64,000 nucleotides of DNA from Gulosibacter molinativorax (GTDB lineage: Bacteria; Actinomycetota; Actinomycetes; Actinomycetales; Microbacteriaceae), in contig NZ_CP028426.1 in NCBI RefSeq assembly GCF_003010915.2, positions 2,790,001 through 2,854,000 of the forward strand, read 5' to 3'. Below the pieces are notes generated by a model. The model made no database searches. It had not been told where the DNA came from and saw only the letters and a program-made list of their open reading frames with translations. How positions within the stretch are numbered: position 1 is the first letter of the stretch; the number at the start of each line of letters is the position of its first letter. This document shows, piece after piece, positions 42,917 to 50,038 of this stretch. Position numbers and translations under genes: made by a program.

Positions 42917-42919
42917 GCC

Positions 42920-43420
42920 ATGTCTGATTTTGATTTGTCTGGGCTGCGAGAGATCGCGGAAGCGGCGACACCAGGACCGTGGAGGCAGTGGAACCCTGCT
43001 ACGGGGCCATCACACATCACTATCGGCGGCAAAGTTGCGTTCGAGTCTTTGCAGAGCGCTACACGGTTCGCTGACGACGAGGTGATCCCGCACTGGTGCG
43101 ACGCCACACATATCGCCGCGTTCGATCCGCCTATGGTGCTCGCGCTACTCGACCTCATCGCGGAGCAGAAGGCCGAGCACGCGGAGAAGCTGGCTGCGGT
43201 CGGCGGTGAACGTGATCGGTTGCAGCGCATTTATCAGGAGGAAGCGCTGCGGGCTGAGTATTTTCTGTCTGAGCGGGATCAGTTAGCGGCGAAGCTCGAA
43301 AAGGTGCGGGCGCTGTGTGCCGAACGTGTCAGCGGGTACCCGGATGATCCGTACGACTTTGTGCGGGAGTTTGCGCTTAGGGTCCTCGCGGTCCTGGACG
43401 GTGGCGACGATGACGAGTGA
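42920..43420 (+). CDS. Ead/Ea22-like phage protein
   Basis: 166 residues. The Ead/Ea22 pattern is visible: LREIAEAATPGPWRQWNPAT near the start, then THIAAFDPPMVLALLDLIAE at about residues 65-85 (compare FIAAANPATVLALLD in lambdoid proteins), a coiled-coil (EHAEKLAAVGGERDRLQRIY) and the shared tail VLAVLDGGDDDE. Function of the family is unknown. AGGAGG precedes the ATG. Confidence 0.72.
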   Translation: MSDFDLSGLREIAEAATPGPWRQWNPATGPSHITIGGKVAFESLQSATRFADDEVIPHWCDATHIAAFDPPMVLALLDLIAEQKAEHAEKLAAVGGERDRLQRIYQEEALRAEYFLSERDQLAAKLEKVRALCAERVSGYPDDPYDFVREFALRVLAVLDGGDDDE

Positions 43421-43619
43421 ACGGATTAGTGATGAGCGTCTAGCTGAGCTGCGAGCACTCCAGGAGAAGCGGATCAAGGGTCGTGGCGGGGTTCCCGAAG
43501 TTCGAGACCTCGCGAAGGCGCTAACTGAACTGGCCGAGCTCCGGGAGCGGGACAAGCGCAAGGTCGAAATCGTCATCGATGAGCCGCGATGCCGGGCGTG
43601 CGGGCTGCCCAAGTATTAG
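43410..43619 (+). CDS. Early phage protein, MTSERISDE family
   Basis: 69 residues. N-terminus MTSERISDERLAELRALQEK as in 42032 and 43646, then a different C-terminus with a Cys pair (PRCRACGLPKY). Starts inside the end of the Ead-like gene. The DNA around the start (GATGACGAGTGAACGGAT) is nearly identical in the three relatives. Confidence 0.6.
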   Translation: MTSERISDERLAELRALQEKRIKGRGGVPEVRDLAKALTELAELRERDKRKVEIVIDEPRCRACGLPKY

Positions 43620-43645
43620 TGCCCGAACGGCGGGAGGTTGTTGCG

Positions 43646-43885
43646 ATGACGAGTGAACGGATCAGTGATGAGCTGATTGAGAAGATACTCACGAACGACA
43701 TGGCGATCGGCTCATCCACAGACTTCGGAGCGCTCATCTGGCTCCTCGCGGCGGAGGTTGCTGAGCATCGGGAGAGCGGGGCGAAGCTGGCGGAGATACG
43801 CGCGGCAGTGGAGAACCCGTACATCTCACGGGAGCAGTTGAGGCCGCGGCTCCTCGCGATCCTGGACGGAGAATCCGATGAATGA
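43646..43885 (+). CDS. Early phage protein, MTSERISDE family
   Basis: 79 residues. Shared start MTSERISDELIEKIL; shared end LRPRLLAILDGESDE; and a middle KLAEIRAAVENPYISREQLR that closely matches the C-terminus of the 43990 protein (KLAEIRRTVQSPYIEREQLR). This is direct evidence of module exchange. GGGAGGT precedes the ATG. Confidence 0.62.
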   Translation: MTSERISDELIEKILTNDMAIGSSTDFGALIWLLAAEVAEHRESGAKLAEIRAAVENPYISREQLRPRLLAILDGESDE

Positions 43886-43997
43886 GTACAGGTGCGGCAC
43901 GTGTGGCACGACGTATCGCGGGGTCCCGTTCGGCAGGTTCATCGAAGTTGTCGAGCACCACAAGACCGAGTGTGAAGGCGGTGGGAACGATGACTGA
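43878..43997 (+). CDS. Mini zinc-finger protein (39 aa)
   Basis: MNEYRCGTCGTTYRGVPFGR, FIEVVEHHKTECEGGGNDD: C-x2-C ... H-H-x3-C. Fits a single classical zinc finger. Overlaps genes on both sides by 8 bp. Confidence 0.55.
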   Translation: MNEYRCGTCGTTYRGVPFGRFIEVVEHHKTECEGGGNDD

Positions 43998-44586
43998 GTT
44001 GAGTGGAGAGAAGCTTGCCGAGCTGCGGAAGATCGCGGGCCGGGCAACACCGGGACCGTGGAGCGCGATGGGGTACGACGATTATCCCGGCGACGAGGGT
44101 GTGTGCATACTCGGTGCCGCCAACACCGCGACCGGGTCGCACATGATCGGGTATTCGCTTCCTAATGGCCGGTCGCGTGATCAAGTCGAGTCGGACGGTG
44201 CTCATATCGCGGCGTTCGATCCGCCTACCGTGCTGGCGTTACTCGACCGGATCGCGGAGCTTGAAGCGGAGCTTGGCGGTATCCGTGCCAGAGATCAAGA
44301 AGTGAACGATGAGTGTGAAGGCTGGTCGATTGGAGGAGCCTGGGGTGACTACGGGGAAGTCGTAGTGCCACTCAGGATTCTGTCCTATGTCATAGATGGA
44401 GAGCTTGGCCAGCAGGTCGTGGAGACGGACGCTGGGTTCGCTGTGACGTATGCCGAGCAAGTAGCACGCGCCGAGCAGGCTGAGGCGAAGCTTGCCGAGA
44501 TCCGCCGTACCGTGCAGTCACCGTACATCGAGCGGGAGCAGCTACGGGCGCGCCTACTGGACATGCTAGACGGGGAGGGCAAGTGA
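43990..44586 (+). CDS. Ead/Ea22-like phage protein
   Basis: 198 residues. LRKIAGRATPGPWSAMGYDD and GAHIAAFDPPTVLALLDRIA match the 42920 protein; the C-terminal KLAEIRRTVQSPYIEREQLR matches 43646; the end LLDMLDGEGK is a variant of the shared tail. The unique middle (CEGWSIGGAWGDYGEVVVPL) is not recognised. Confidence 0.72.
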   Translation: MTELSGEKLAELRKIAGRATPGPWSAMGYDDYPGDEGVCILGAANTATGSHMIGYSLPNGRSRDQVESDGAHIAAFDPPTVLALLDRIAELEAELGGIRARDQEVNDECEGWSIGGAWGDYGEVVVPLRILSYVIDGELGQQVVETDAGFAVTYAEQVARAEQAEAKLAEIRRTVQSPYIEREQLRARLLDMLDGEGK

Positions 44587-44876
44587 TGACTTGGATTGAG
44601 TTGGTGATGATCGCATGCGCGGCGTTCATGCTTGTGTGCGGTGTCGCGTACATCGTCATGACGGTGCGCATGTCACAAGCGCGGCGCACGTATGAGCACC
44701 TGTCGGAAAAGTACGACATGCCGAAGGTGTACGCGAAGGGCTATTCGCAGGGCTGGGATGACGCCGTGGCGATGTCCAGAAAGCATGAGCACACGGTGGT
44801 TGTCAACCATCCGACTCTGAGCAACGACGAGATCGTGAAGCTCGTGCAGCGGTCCGTCAGAAGGAGCTGGCGATGA
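44586..44876 (+). CDS. Small membrane protein
   Basis: 96 residues. One N-terminal transmembrane helix (LVMIACAAFMLVCGVAYIVM) and a cytoplasmic tail with ARRTYEHLSEKYDMPKVYAK. GGGGAGGG precedes. Function unknown; could affect host membrane during early infection. Confidence 0.6.
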   Translation: MTWIELVMIACAAFMLVCGVAYIVMTVRMSQARRTYEHLSEKYDMPKVYAKGYSQGWDDAVAMSRKHEHTVVVNHPTLSNDEIVKLVQRSVRRSWR

Positions 44877-45100
44877 GTGAGGACAAGGAGCCGCGCATAT
44901 CTGCGATTGGTGGGCATGTTGATGACCTCACGATCACCGATGCGGACAGTATCAGGATTGAGGACATGGGTGGCTCGCATTGGATGCGGATCGAAGCTCA
45001 CGGGAAGGCATACGAGTTCACGATCAGCTCGGTGCAGGGTGGCTCGAATGTCTACCTTGACGACGTCACGCCGGTGGAGGTTGGCGATGAGTGCGGTTGA
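44873..45100 (+). CDS. Hypothetical phage protein
   Basis: 75 residues, acidic and beta-rich (DDLTITDADSIRIEDMGGSH, GKAYEFTISSVQGGSNVYLD). Not recognised. AAGGAG ribosome site and ATGA overlap. Confidence 0.6.
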   Translation: MSEDKEPRISAIGGHVDDLTITDADSIRIEDMGGSHWMRIEAHGKAYEFTISSVQGGSNVYLDDVTPVEVGDECG

Positions 45101-45347
45101 GTACCGGGACGGCTTCGGGCGGTCGTGGTGGCAGCCGAGGCTTGAGAGTGGCGAACGTCTTTACGATCGATGGTCATTTGACGATGTGCACCGGGTGTGG
45201 AGAAGTCACGGATACGTGAGTTATGGCGCGGGCATGGAGCCAGTCATGTTCCGGTCTAAAGCGCGTGCCGAGCGTGTGGCGCGGCGAGAAGATCGGCGCA
45301 GGCTCGCGTGCAAGCTGGCGCGAGTGACGGAGGTTGGAGATGAGTAG
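45087..45347 (+). CDS. Hypothetical phage protein
   Basis: 86 residues, Trp/Arg-rich: YRDGFGRSWWQPRLESGERL, SKARAERVARREDRRRLACK. Basic C-terminal helix suggests nucleic-acid contact. Overlaps neighbours. Confidence 0.58.
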   Translation: MSAVEYRDGFGRSWWQPRLESGERLYDRWSFDDVHRVWRSHGYVSYGAGMEPVMFRSKARAERVARREDRRRLACKLARVTEVGDE

Positions 45348-45552
45348 TGGCCAGAGGCCTCGCACGCGGGAGCACTTCCCGAAGATGAAGGATCGAGCAG
45401 GGAGACGGCGGGTGAGGCGTGCGGAGCAGTTCGGTTGGAAGCTCGTCGCGTTCACGGAGGCCGCAATCGGGGCGAGCCTCTCGGTCCAGCAGCTAGCGCT
45501 ATCGATGGCCGCATTCCAGGCCGCATACGAAAGGAGCCACGAGCGTGACTGA
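45340..45552 (+). CDS. Small hypothetical phage protein
   Basis: 70 residues; basic N-terminus (RPRTREHFPKMKDRAGRRRV) and a hydrophobic helical C-half (EAAIGASLSVQQLALSMAAF). GAGGTTGGAG precedes the ATG. Confidence 0.55.
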   Translation: MSSGQRPRTREHFPKMKDRAGRRRVRRAEQFGWKLVAFTEAAIGASLSVQQLALSMAAFQAAYERSHERD

Positions 45553-45736
45553 GCGCGTGATCTGGGAGGCATCCTCCCTGCCGTACCTCGTGCAGGAGCG
45601 GCGCTGGTGGTGGTGGCGAAAAGTCGCCCGGTTCGAGATGCAGGGCAGTGCCGAGAACGACGCGATCGCGCGGGCGAAAACGGGGGCGTACACGAGGGTG
45701 GTGAGGTATGACGGACTATCGGCAGATTATTCGTGA
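45545..45736 (+). CDS. Small hypothetical phage protein
   Basis: 63 residues with an unusual RRWWWWRKVARFEMQG stretch. GTG start overlaps the previous stop. Not recognised. Confidence 0.5.
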   Translation: MTERVIWEASSLPYLVQERRWWWWRKVARFEMQGSAENDAIARAKTGAYTRVVRYDGLSADYS

Positions 45737-46460
45737 CGTGCCGGAGCTTGCCGCGAAGCTCGCGGGGCAGATCATCCCGAGCAGTGAGCCGGGTGACGGG
45801 CAGCCGCGCGGGAGTAACCGGCCTGACGCGGCTCGTGTGGTCGCAATCGATGAACTCGACCGGCTGTTTCGGGAGATCGGGCAGTCGGTCAGGTTCTGGC
45901 AGCAGGCGTTCTCGACGGAGTGGGAACTGTTGCCGGTCCCGTCGATTGTGGATGTGGTGACCGCACCGAGGTACACCCGGAGCGTGGCGGACGACCCGCT
46001 CGCGGCGGCAAGAGACATCCAGCCAGCCGTGGACTGGCTCCTCGCCCAATGGGCAGACGCTGAGGGGCACCCGCTGCACGACTATTGGCTAGCGGGCCTG
46101 GACGAGTGGCTTGTCCCCGCGGTACGTCGGCTGGAGGTTCGGGAGATCGCGCAGCGCCCGAGGCGGTGCATGGTCTGCTCAGCACTCGACACGTGGGCGG
46201 ACACGGAGCATGCCAGCGCCGTGTGCGAGACGTGCGGGGCGGTGATGCGTGCCGAGGTGTGGCTGTCGGTGCGGGAGGCCGCGAAACGCCTGGACGTGGA
46301 CGTTCGCACCGTGCAGCGTTGGGTAGCGGGTGACCTCGTGGAGCACCGCAAGTCAGGCCGCACGAACCAGGTCGAGTGGGGTTCGTGCAGGGAGCATCAC
46401 GAGATGGCGGTAGCGCGCGCGAAACTCAACCTCATCCAATCCCCGAATGTCGCCACCTAG
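45708..46460 (+). CDS. Zinc-ribbon and HTH DNA-binding protein, end of the early operon
   Basis: 250 residues. Helical N-half (YRQIIRDVPELAAKLAGQII, DELDRLFREIGQSVRFWQQA), a zinc ribbon at about 160-185 (RCMVCSALDTWADTEHASAV, CETCG) and a MerR-like HTH at about 190-230 (SVREAAKRLDVDVRTVQRWV, AGDLVEHRKSGRTNQVEWG). Being the last gene before the late region, it could be the late-gene activator; this is inference. Confidence 0.7.
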   Translation: MTDYRQIIRDVPELAAKLAGQIIPSSEPGDGQPRGSNRPDAARVVAIDELDRLFREIGQSVRFWQQAFSTEWELLPVPSIVDVVTAPRYTRSVADDPLAAARDIQPAVDWLLAQWADAEGHPLHDYWLAGLDEWLVPAVRRLEVREIAQRPRRCMVCSALDTWADTEHASAVCETCGAVMRAEVWLSVREAAKRLDVDVRTVQRWVAGDLVEHRKSGRTNQVEWGSCREHHEMAVARAKLNLIQSPNVAT

Positions 46461-46495
46461 ATGGTAGGCTGACGCCAGGCGCATAGTGCGCACAA

Positions 46496-46526
46496 GGAAG
46501 CCCCGGTTGTATTCGCCGGGGCTTCC
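46496..46526 (+). terminator. Hairpin after the early operon
   Basis: Perfect 11-bp stem GGAAGCCCCGG / CCGGGGCTTCC with 9-nt loop, followed by CTCATTTT. It separates early genes from the tRNA and late region. Sequence-related to the other prophage hairpins. Confidence 0.7.
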
Positions 46527-46683
46527 CTCATTTTCCAGAGCTTGGCGGGGTTGTCGGGTCCCTTCATTGAGCCGCGTGGTGCCGTGGCGAGACCAAGAAA
46601 GAGCACCGATAAGCGGTCGCGAGCCTCCAACTCCCCGCGCATACGAGCCCTTGCAGGTCGGGACGCAAAGACCTGCATTCTTA
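46527..46683 (+). other. Non-coding stretch before the phage tRNA
   Basis: No convincing gene. It contains an 8-bp hairpin TGCAGGTC (46652-46659) / GACCTGCA (46669-46676) directly upstream of the tRNA gene. Confidence 0.4.
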
Positions 46684-46765
46684 GCTCTCGTGGCGAAATG
46701 GTAAACGCGCTGGATTCAAGACCCGGTGCCCGAAGGGCGTGCAAGTTCGAGTCCTGCCGGGAGCA
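46684..46765 (+). tRNA. Phage-encoded tRNA-Leu (anticodon CAA)
   Basis: 82 nt. Acceptor GCTCTCG with CGGGAGC (one G-T pair), D-arm TGGCGAAATGGTAAACGCG, anticodon loop TTCAAGA, class II variable arm (GCCC/GGGC), T-loop TTCGAGT, discriminator A. The anticodon stem and T-stem each have one mismatch, common in phage tRNAs. It reads UUG. Confidence 0.85.
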
Positions 46766-46775
46766 CGGAGGCATC

Positions 46776-46934
46776 GTGAAGCGACGCTGCGTCAACGGTG
46801 ACGAGCAGGACGCGATCCACGCACGCAGGCTATTTGCGTGGCGTGCTGGTGAAGTCGCGAAGGTCAAGCGAGCAATTCGACGGCGAGAACGTCACGAGCA
46901 CAAGCGGATTGATCGAGACACGGGCAGATGGTGA
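46776..46934 (+). CDS. Small basic phage protein
   Basis: 52 residues, strongly basic and helical: MKRRCVNGDEQDAIHARRLF, AKVKRAIRRRERHEHKRIDR. GTG at 46776 with GGAGG six bases upstream, 11 bp after the tRNA. Longer readings run through the tRNA and are artefacts. Possibly nucleic-acid-binding. Confidence 0.6.
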   Translation: MKRRCVNGDEQDAIHARRLFAWRAGEVAKVKRAIRRRERHEHKRIDRDTGRW

Positions 46935-47019
46935 ACAGAAATGCTGACCTCGCACCGAGCGAGACAACGGAATTGATCAGCGAAGCCAGCATGTCGGTGG
47001 CCGCGGATATGATCAGCAC

Positions 47020-47319
47020 ATGACTACCGGCATCCCCGACAAGCCCAGCAACCCGAGACTCGCGCGACTCTACGACAAGCACTTGAAAGCGGGCGACGAG
47101 ATCCGCGCCGCGAACGAAGAGGCACTGATCGTCTGGCACCAAAACGAGTGGGGCTGCGCAGGCTGGCTACTGCTCATCACCCTCGGCATCGTGACCGCAT
47201 TCATCGTGCCGCTCATCCTCTGGCTACTCGGCGCGTTCTCGAAAGACGGGCAGCTAATCACCTACACGATCAAGCGCTCAGGCGGCGTCAAGAAGCACGT
47301 CAAGTACGGGGCGAAATAG
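47020..47319 (+). CDS. Membrane protein before the late operon
   Basis: 99 residues with one or two hydrophobic helices (GWLLLITLGIVTAFIVPLIL) between a hydrophilic N-half and a basic C-terminus. No Shine-Dalgarno; TATGAT ends six bases before the ATG, consistent with leaderless expression from its own promoter. Holin is unlikely from topology; role unknown. Confidence 0.6.
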   Translation: MTTGIPDKPSNPRLARLYDKHLKAGDEIRAANEEALIVWHQNEWGCAGWLLLITLGIVTAFIVPLILWLLGAFSKDGQLITYTIKRSGGVKKHVKYGAK

Positions 47320-47331
47320 CCCCACCCATTC

Positions 47332-47361
47332 AACGCCCCGGTCCATGATGGCCGGGGCGTT
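47332..47361 (+). terminator. Hairpin terminator
   Basis: 10-bp stem AACGCCCCGG / CCGGGGCGTT with a 10-nt loop, 12 bp after the membrane protein stop and before the HNH gene. Confidence 0.7.
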
Positions 47362-47382
47362 CTGCATGTCCGGGGGGTCGAG

Positions 47383-47688
47383 TTGAGCACCAAAGAGATC
47401 CGCAACGGAAAAGGGCATCGGGCATACCGGCGCAAACAAGCTGCGCTGAAACGGCGGACGGCTCGCGAGAACCTGCCGTGCGGGTACGGGTCCAGCTTCG
47501 GATGCGGGCAGCCGATCGACACGACACTGCCGTGGAAGGACCGGTTGGCGTTCACGGCCGACCATCCAGTAGCGCTCGCCAACGGTGGGCACCTCGTCAA
47601 GCAAGACCTCGTGCCGTTCCACCGTGGATGCAATTCACGCAAGGGCGACGCTGAAGAACTCGACATCGAACTATGGGGGGCATCATGA
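47383..47688 (+). CDS. HNH endonuclease next to terminase
   Basis: 101 residues. Zinc pair and HNH core: LPCGYGSSFGCGQPIDTTLP, RLAFTADHPVALANGGHLVK, LVPFHRGCNSRKGDAEE. HNH proteins at this position in cos-type phages assist terminase in DNA cutting and packaging. TTG start preceded by a G-run ribosome site. Confidence 0.83.
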   Translation: MSTKEIRNGKGHRAYRRKQAALKRRTARENLPCGYGSSFGCGQPIDTTLPWKDRLAFTADHPVALANGGHLVKQDLVPFHRGCNSRKGDAEELDIELWGAS

Positions 47689-47891
47689 GCACCATCGGAA
47701 CACTCACGGCCACCATCCTCGTCAAGGTCGGAGACCAGACCACCGATGTCGGTTCGATCACAACCGACATCGACGGCACGCTCACCGAACACGACAGTGG
47801 GTACGCTGTCTGCGTAGAAGTCAAACGATACCGCTGGCGACTCGCACGGCTCTTCCTCGCGGCCGCATGGGCCGCGGTGACCTCAAAGTAG
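47685..47891 (+). CDS. Small hypothetical phage protein
   Basis: 68 residues: MSTIGTLTATILVKVGDQTT, ITTDIDGTLTEHDSGYAVCV. Beta-rich, ends in a hydrophobic stretch. Overlaps the HNH gene by four bases; ATG 47673 is the alternative start. Confidence 0.5.
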   Translation: MSTIGTLTATILVKVGDQTTDVGSITTDIDGTLTEHDSGYAVCVEVKRYRWRLARLFLAAAWAAVTSK

Positions 47892-48081
47892 GGGTCGAGC
47901 GCGAAAGGCCGCGAGGCGGGCGTGAGAGGCCGCGCGAAGTCGGTCGGAGGCTCGAGAGGGTCGAAAAAATCCAGAAACCTTGATCCGATGCCAGTCTCCC
48001 GCCCGCTGTCTGGCATCTCTCTCTCTCGGCTTTTTGAAGAATCTGCGCAATTTGCGCGGCGCGTGGATTGGGGTCAATTCG
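47892..48081 (+). other. Intergenic region upstream of terminase, candidate packaging site
   Basis: 190 bp without a gene. It has a Gly/Arg-codon-like G-rich left part (CGCGAGGCGGGCGTGAGAGG), and a hairpin GATGCCAG (47987-47994) / CTGGCATC (48010-48017) followed by TCTCTCTCTCGGCTTTTT. Position before the small terminase gene and next to the HNH gene suits cos; the hairpin could equally be a terminator. Confidence 0.45.
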
Positions 48082-48519
48082 ATGGCACGTCAAAAGGCTC
48101 CCTGTGGCACGTATTCGGCCTACCGTCGCCATCGGCGCGAGGGTTCTGAGCCGTGTGGCCTGTGCGTTCGCGCTAAGAATGAATACAACGCGTCGCGGTC
48201 GGTGTCTGCAACTGGCCGTGAGCGTGAGGAAGCTGCGGTTCGCGTCGAAGAGTCGGTTCCGGTTGAGGCTGATTCATTGGATGCGTTCGATCGTCGGGCG
48301 GAGCTGTTGCGGACGTTGGAGTTTGTGGACAGGGCGATTGGTGCGGCGATTGGGGATGACCCGGTGAAGCTTGCGCCGTTGATTCGTGAGCGGCGCGAGC
48401 TGATTGCCGAACTTGGCCCGGTTGAGGTTGTCGAGGAGGTTGACCCGTTTGATGAGTTCCTCGCTGGAGAAGGAAATGTTGTTCGGTTCGACTCGGCCAA
48501 GGGTCGAGAAGCGTCCTAA
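48082..48519 (+). CDS. terS: Terminase small subunit
   Basis: 145 residues. The start MARQKAPCGTYSAYRRHRRE, a C-x2-C in PCGLCVRAK, and the C-terminal DDPVKLAPLIRERRELIAEL are typical of actinophage small terminases that recognise the packaging site. The last 44 nt overlap the large-subunit gene. Confidence 0.78.
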   Translation: MARQKAPCGTYSAYRRHRREGSEPCGLCVRAKNEYNASRSVSATGREREEAAVRVEESVPVEADSLDAFDRRAELLRTLEFVDRAIGAAIGDDPVKLAPLIRERRELIAELGPVEVVEEVDPFDEFLAGEGNVVRFDSAKGREAS

Positions 48520-50026
48520 TGCTGCCGGGTCTCATGCGGATCGTGCGCTTCGGTTTCTTGATGCGTGTGGGCTGACGCTTGACGAGTGGCAGCGGTATGT
48601 CGTGTCGGCGCTGGTTGAGGTTGACGACGAGGGGCGCTGGGCTTCGTCGGAGTTTGGCCTACTTGTGGCGCGGCAGAACGGTAAGGGCGAGATTCTGCTC
48701 GCGTATGACTTGCTGCATTTGTTCATGTTTCCGCGCGCGGACAAGAAGCGTAAGACGATCTTGCACTCTGCGCATGAGGTGAAGACCTCGGTGGATGCTT
48801 TTGAGCGCCTCGCGGGCGTTGTCGAGTCGGTGCCGCAGTTGATGGCGCGCGTTGACAATATTTACACGGCGAACGGCAAAGAGGGCATTGTCCTGAAGCG
48901 TCGCGAGGGTCAGCGGAATGGTGACCGTGTACGGTTTATTGCTCGGACGAAGAAGTCTGGTCGAGGTTTCACGGCAGATATTCGTATTGACGATGAGGCT
49001 CAGGAAGAGTCGTTGCAGGCGAATAATGCTTTGGCGTATACGCAGTCGCAGATCACGAATCCGCAGGCGCTGTTCACGGGGACTGTCCCCGAGGATGGCG
49101 TGAATGATGCTGAGGTGTGGGAGGCGCTGCGGGATCGTGGCCGTAAGGGTATCGGTGCGCGCACGGGCTGGATGGAGTGGTCGCCGGAGGGGTCGGACGA
49201 TCCTGATGTTGCGGATGCGATAGACCCTGGTGATCTTGATGCGCTCGTGGCGGCTAATCCTTCGCTTGGCTGGCGGATGCCGATCGAGACGGTGGTCGAT
49301 CAGCTTGAGCGAGCAAACACAGACCCTGATGGGTACTTGCGCGAGAGGCTGTCTGTGTGGCCGAACCGTCGTCCGGTTGAGGCGCAAGCGTTGTCTGAGT
49401 TGGATCTTGACCGTTGGCGGGATAGTGAAGAGCTGGATGCGACGCTTGGTGACGTGTCGGTGATCGCGATTGCGGCTGCTCGTAATGCAGCGTATTGCTC
49501 CGTGTCGGCTGCGTCGAGGTTCGATGACGACACGATTTTTGTTGAGCATGTTCGCACTGATCGCGGAACGATGTGGGTCGCGGAGTTCGTGAAGTCGTTG
49601 AAGGCTGACCTTGGTGATGCGCTTGTGGTGCTGGACTCAAAGAATGCGGCGATGATCCTTGTCGATCTTGAGCGCGCCGGGGTGAAGTTCCTTTCGATGG
49701 ATATGAACGAGGTTGCTGCGGCGCATGCGATGTTCATTGAGGGGTCGAATCTGGGCCTGATTGTGCACCGCGGGCAGGCTGAGCTCACGCAGTCGTTGGC
49801 GTCTGCGACGACTCGGAAGATTGGGCAGGCTGGGATGACGTGGGATGCGTCAGACTCGAAGGTTCCGGTGTCGCATGCGCAGTCGGTGACGTGGGCTGCG
49901 TGGGGGTTACGGAAGCAGGAGGCGCGCCCAAAGCGTGAGCCTGCCCCGCCGCCGCCGAAGCCTGCTGTGTTGACTCGCGATTCTGTCGCTCGGGATGAAA
50001 CGAATTTGAACCATGTGAGGTTCTAG
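48476..50026 (+). CDS. terL: Terminase large subunit
   Basis: 516-residue DNA-packaging motor. ATPase: Walker A-like LLVARQNGKGEILLA at residues 60-75, Walker B RIDDEAQEES near 175. The C-terminal RNase H-like nuclease region includes DVSVIAIAAARN and ALVVLDSKNAAMILVDLERA. ATG at 48476 is set by GGAG/AAGGAA upstream. The gene, like its late neighbours, uses TTG codons visibly often. Confidence 0.92.
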   Translation: MLFGSTRPRVEKRPNAAGSHADRALRFLDACGLTLDEWQRYVVSALVEVDDEGRWASSEFGLLVARQNGKGEILLAYDLLHLFMFPRADKKRKTILHSAHEVKTSVDAFERLAGVVESVPQLMARVDNIYTANGKEGIVLKRREGQRNGDRVRFIARTKKSGRGFTADIRIDDEAQEESLQANNALAYTQSQITNPQALFTGTVPEDGVNDAEVWEALRDRGRKGIGARTGWMEWSPEGSDDPDVADAIDPGDLDALVAANPSLGWRMPIETVVDQLERANTDPDGYLRERLSVWPNRRPVEAQALSELDLDRWRDSEELDATLGDVSVIAIAAARNAAYCSVSAASRFDDDTIFVEHVRTDRGTMWVAEFVKSLKADLGDALVVLDSKNAAMILVDLERAGVKFLSMDMNEVAAAHAMFIEGSNLGLIVHRGQAELTQSLASATTRKIGQAGMTWDASDSKVPVSHAQSVTWAAWGLRKQEARPKREPAPPPPKPAVLTRDSVARDETNLNHVRF

Positions 50027-50038
50027 AGGGGGTCTGTC

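Noticed and set aside
46527..46683. Short plus-strand reading frames before the tRNA-Leu gene
   Set aside because: They run into the tRNA and lack ribosome sites; no protein-like sequence.
46457..46867. Minus-strand frame with QDSNLHALRAPGLESSAFT-like sequence
   Set aside because: It is the complement of the tRNA-Leu gene, a common annotation artefact.
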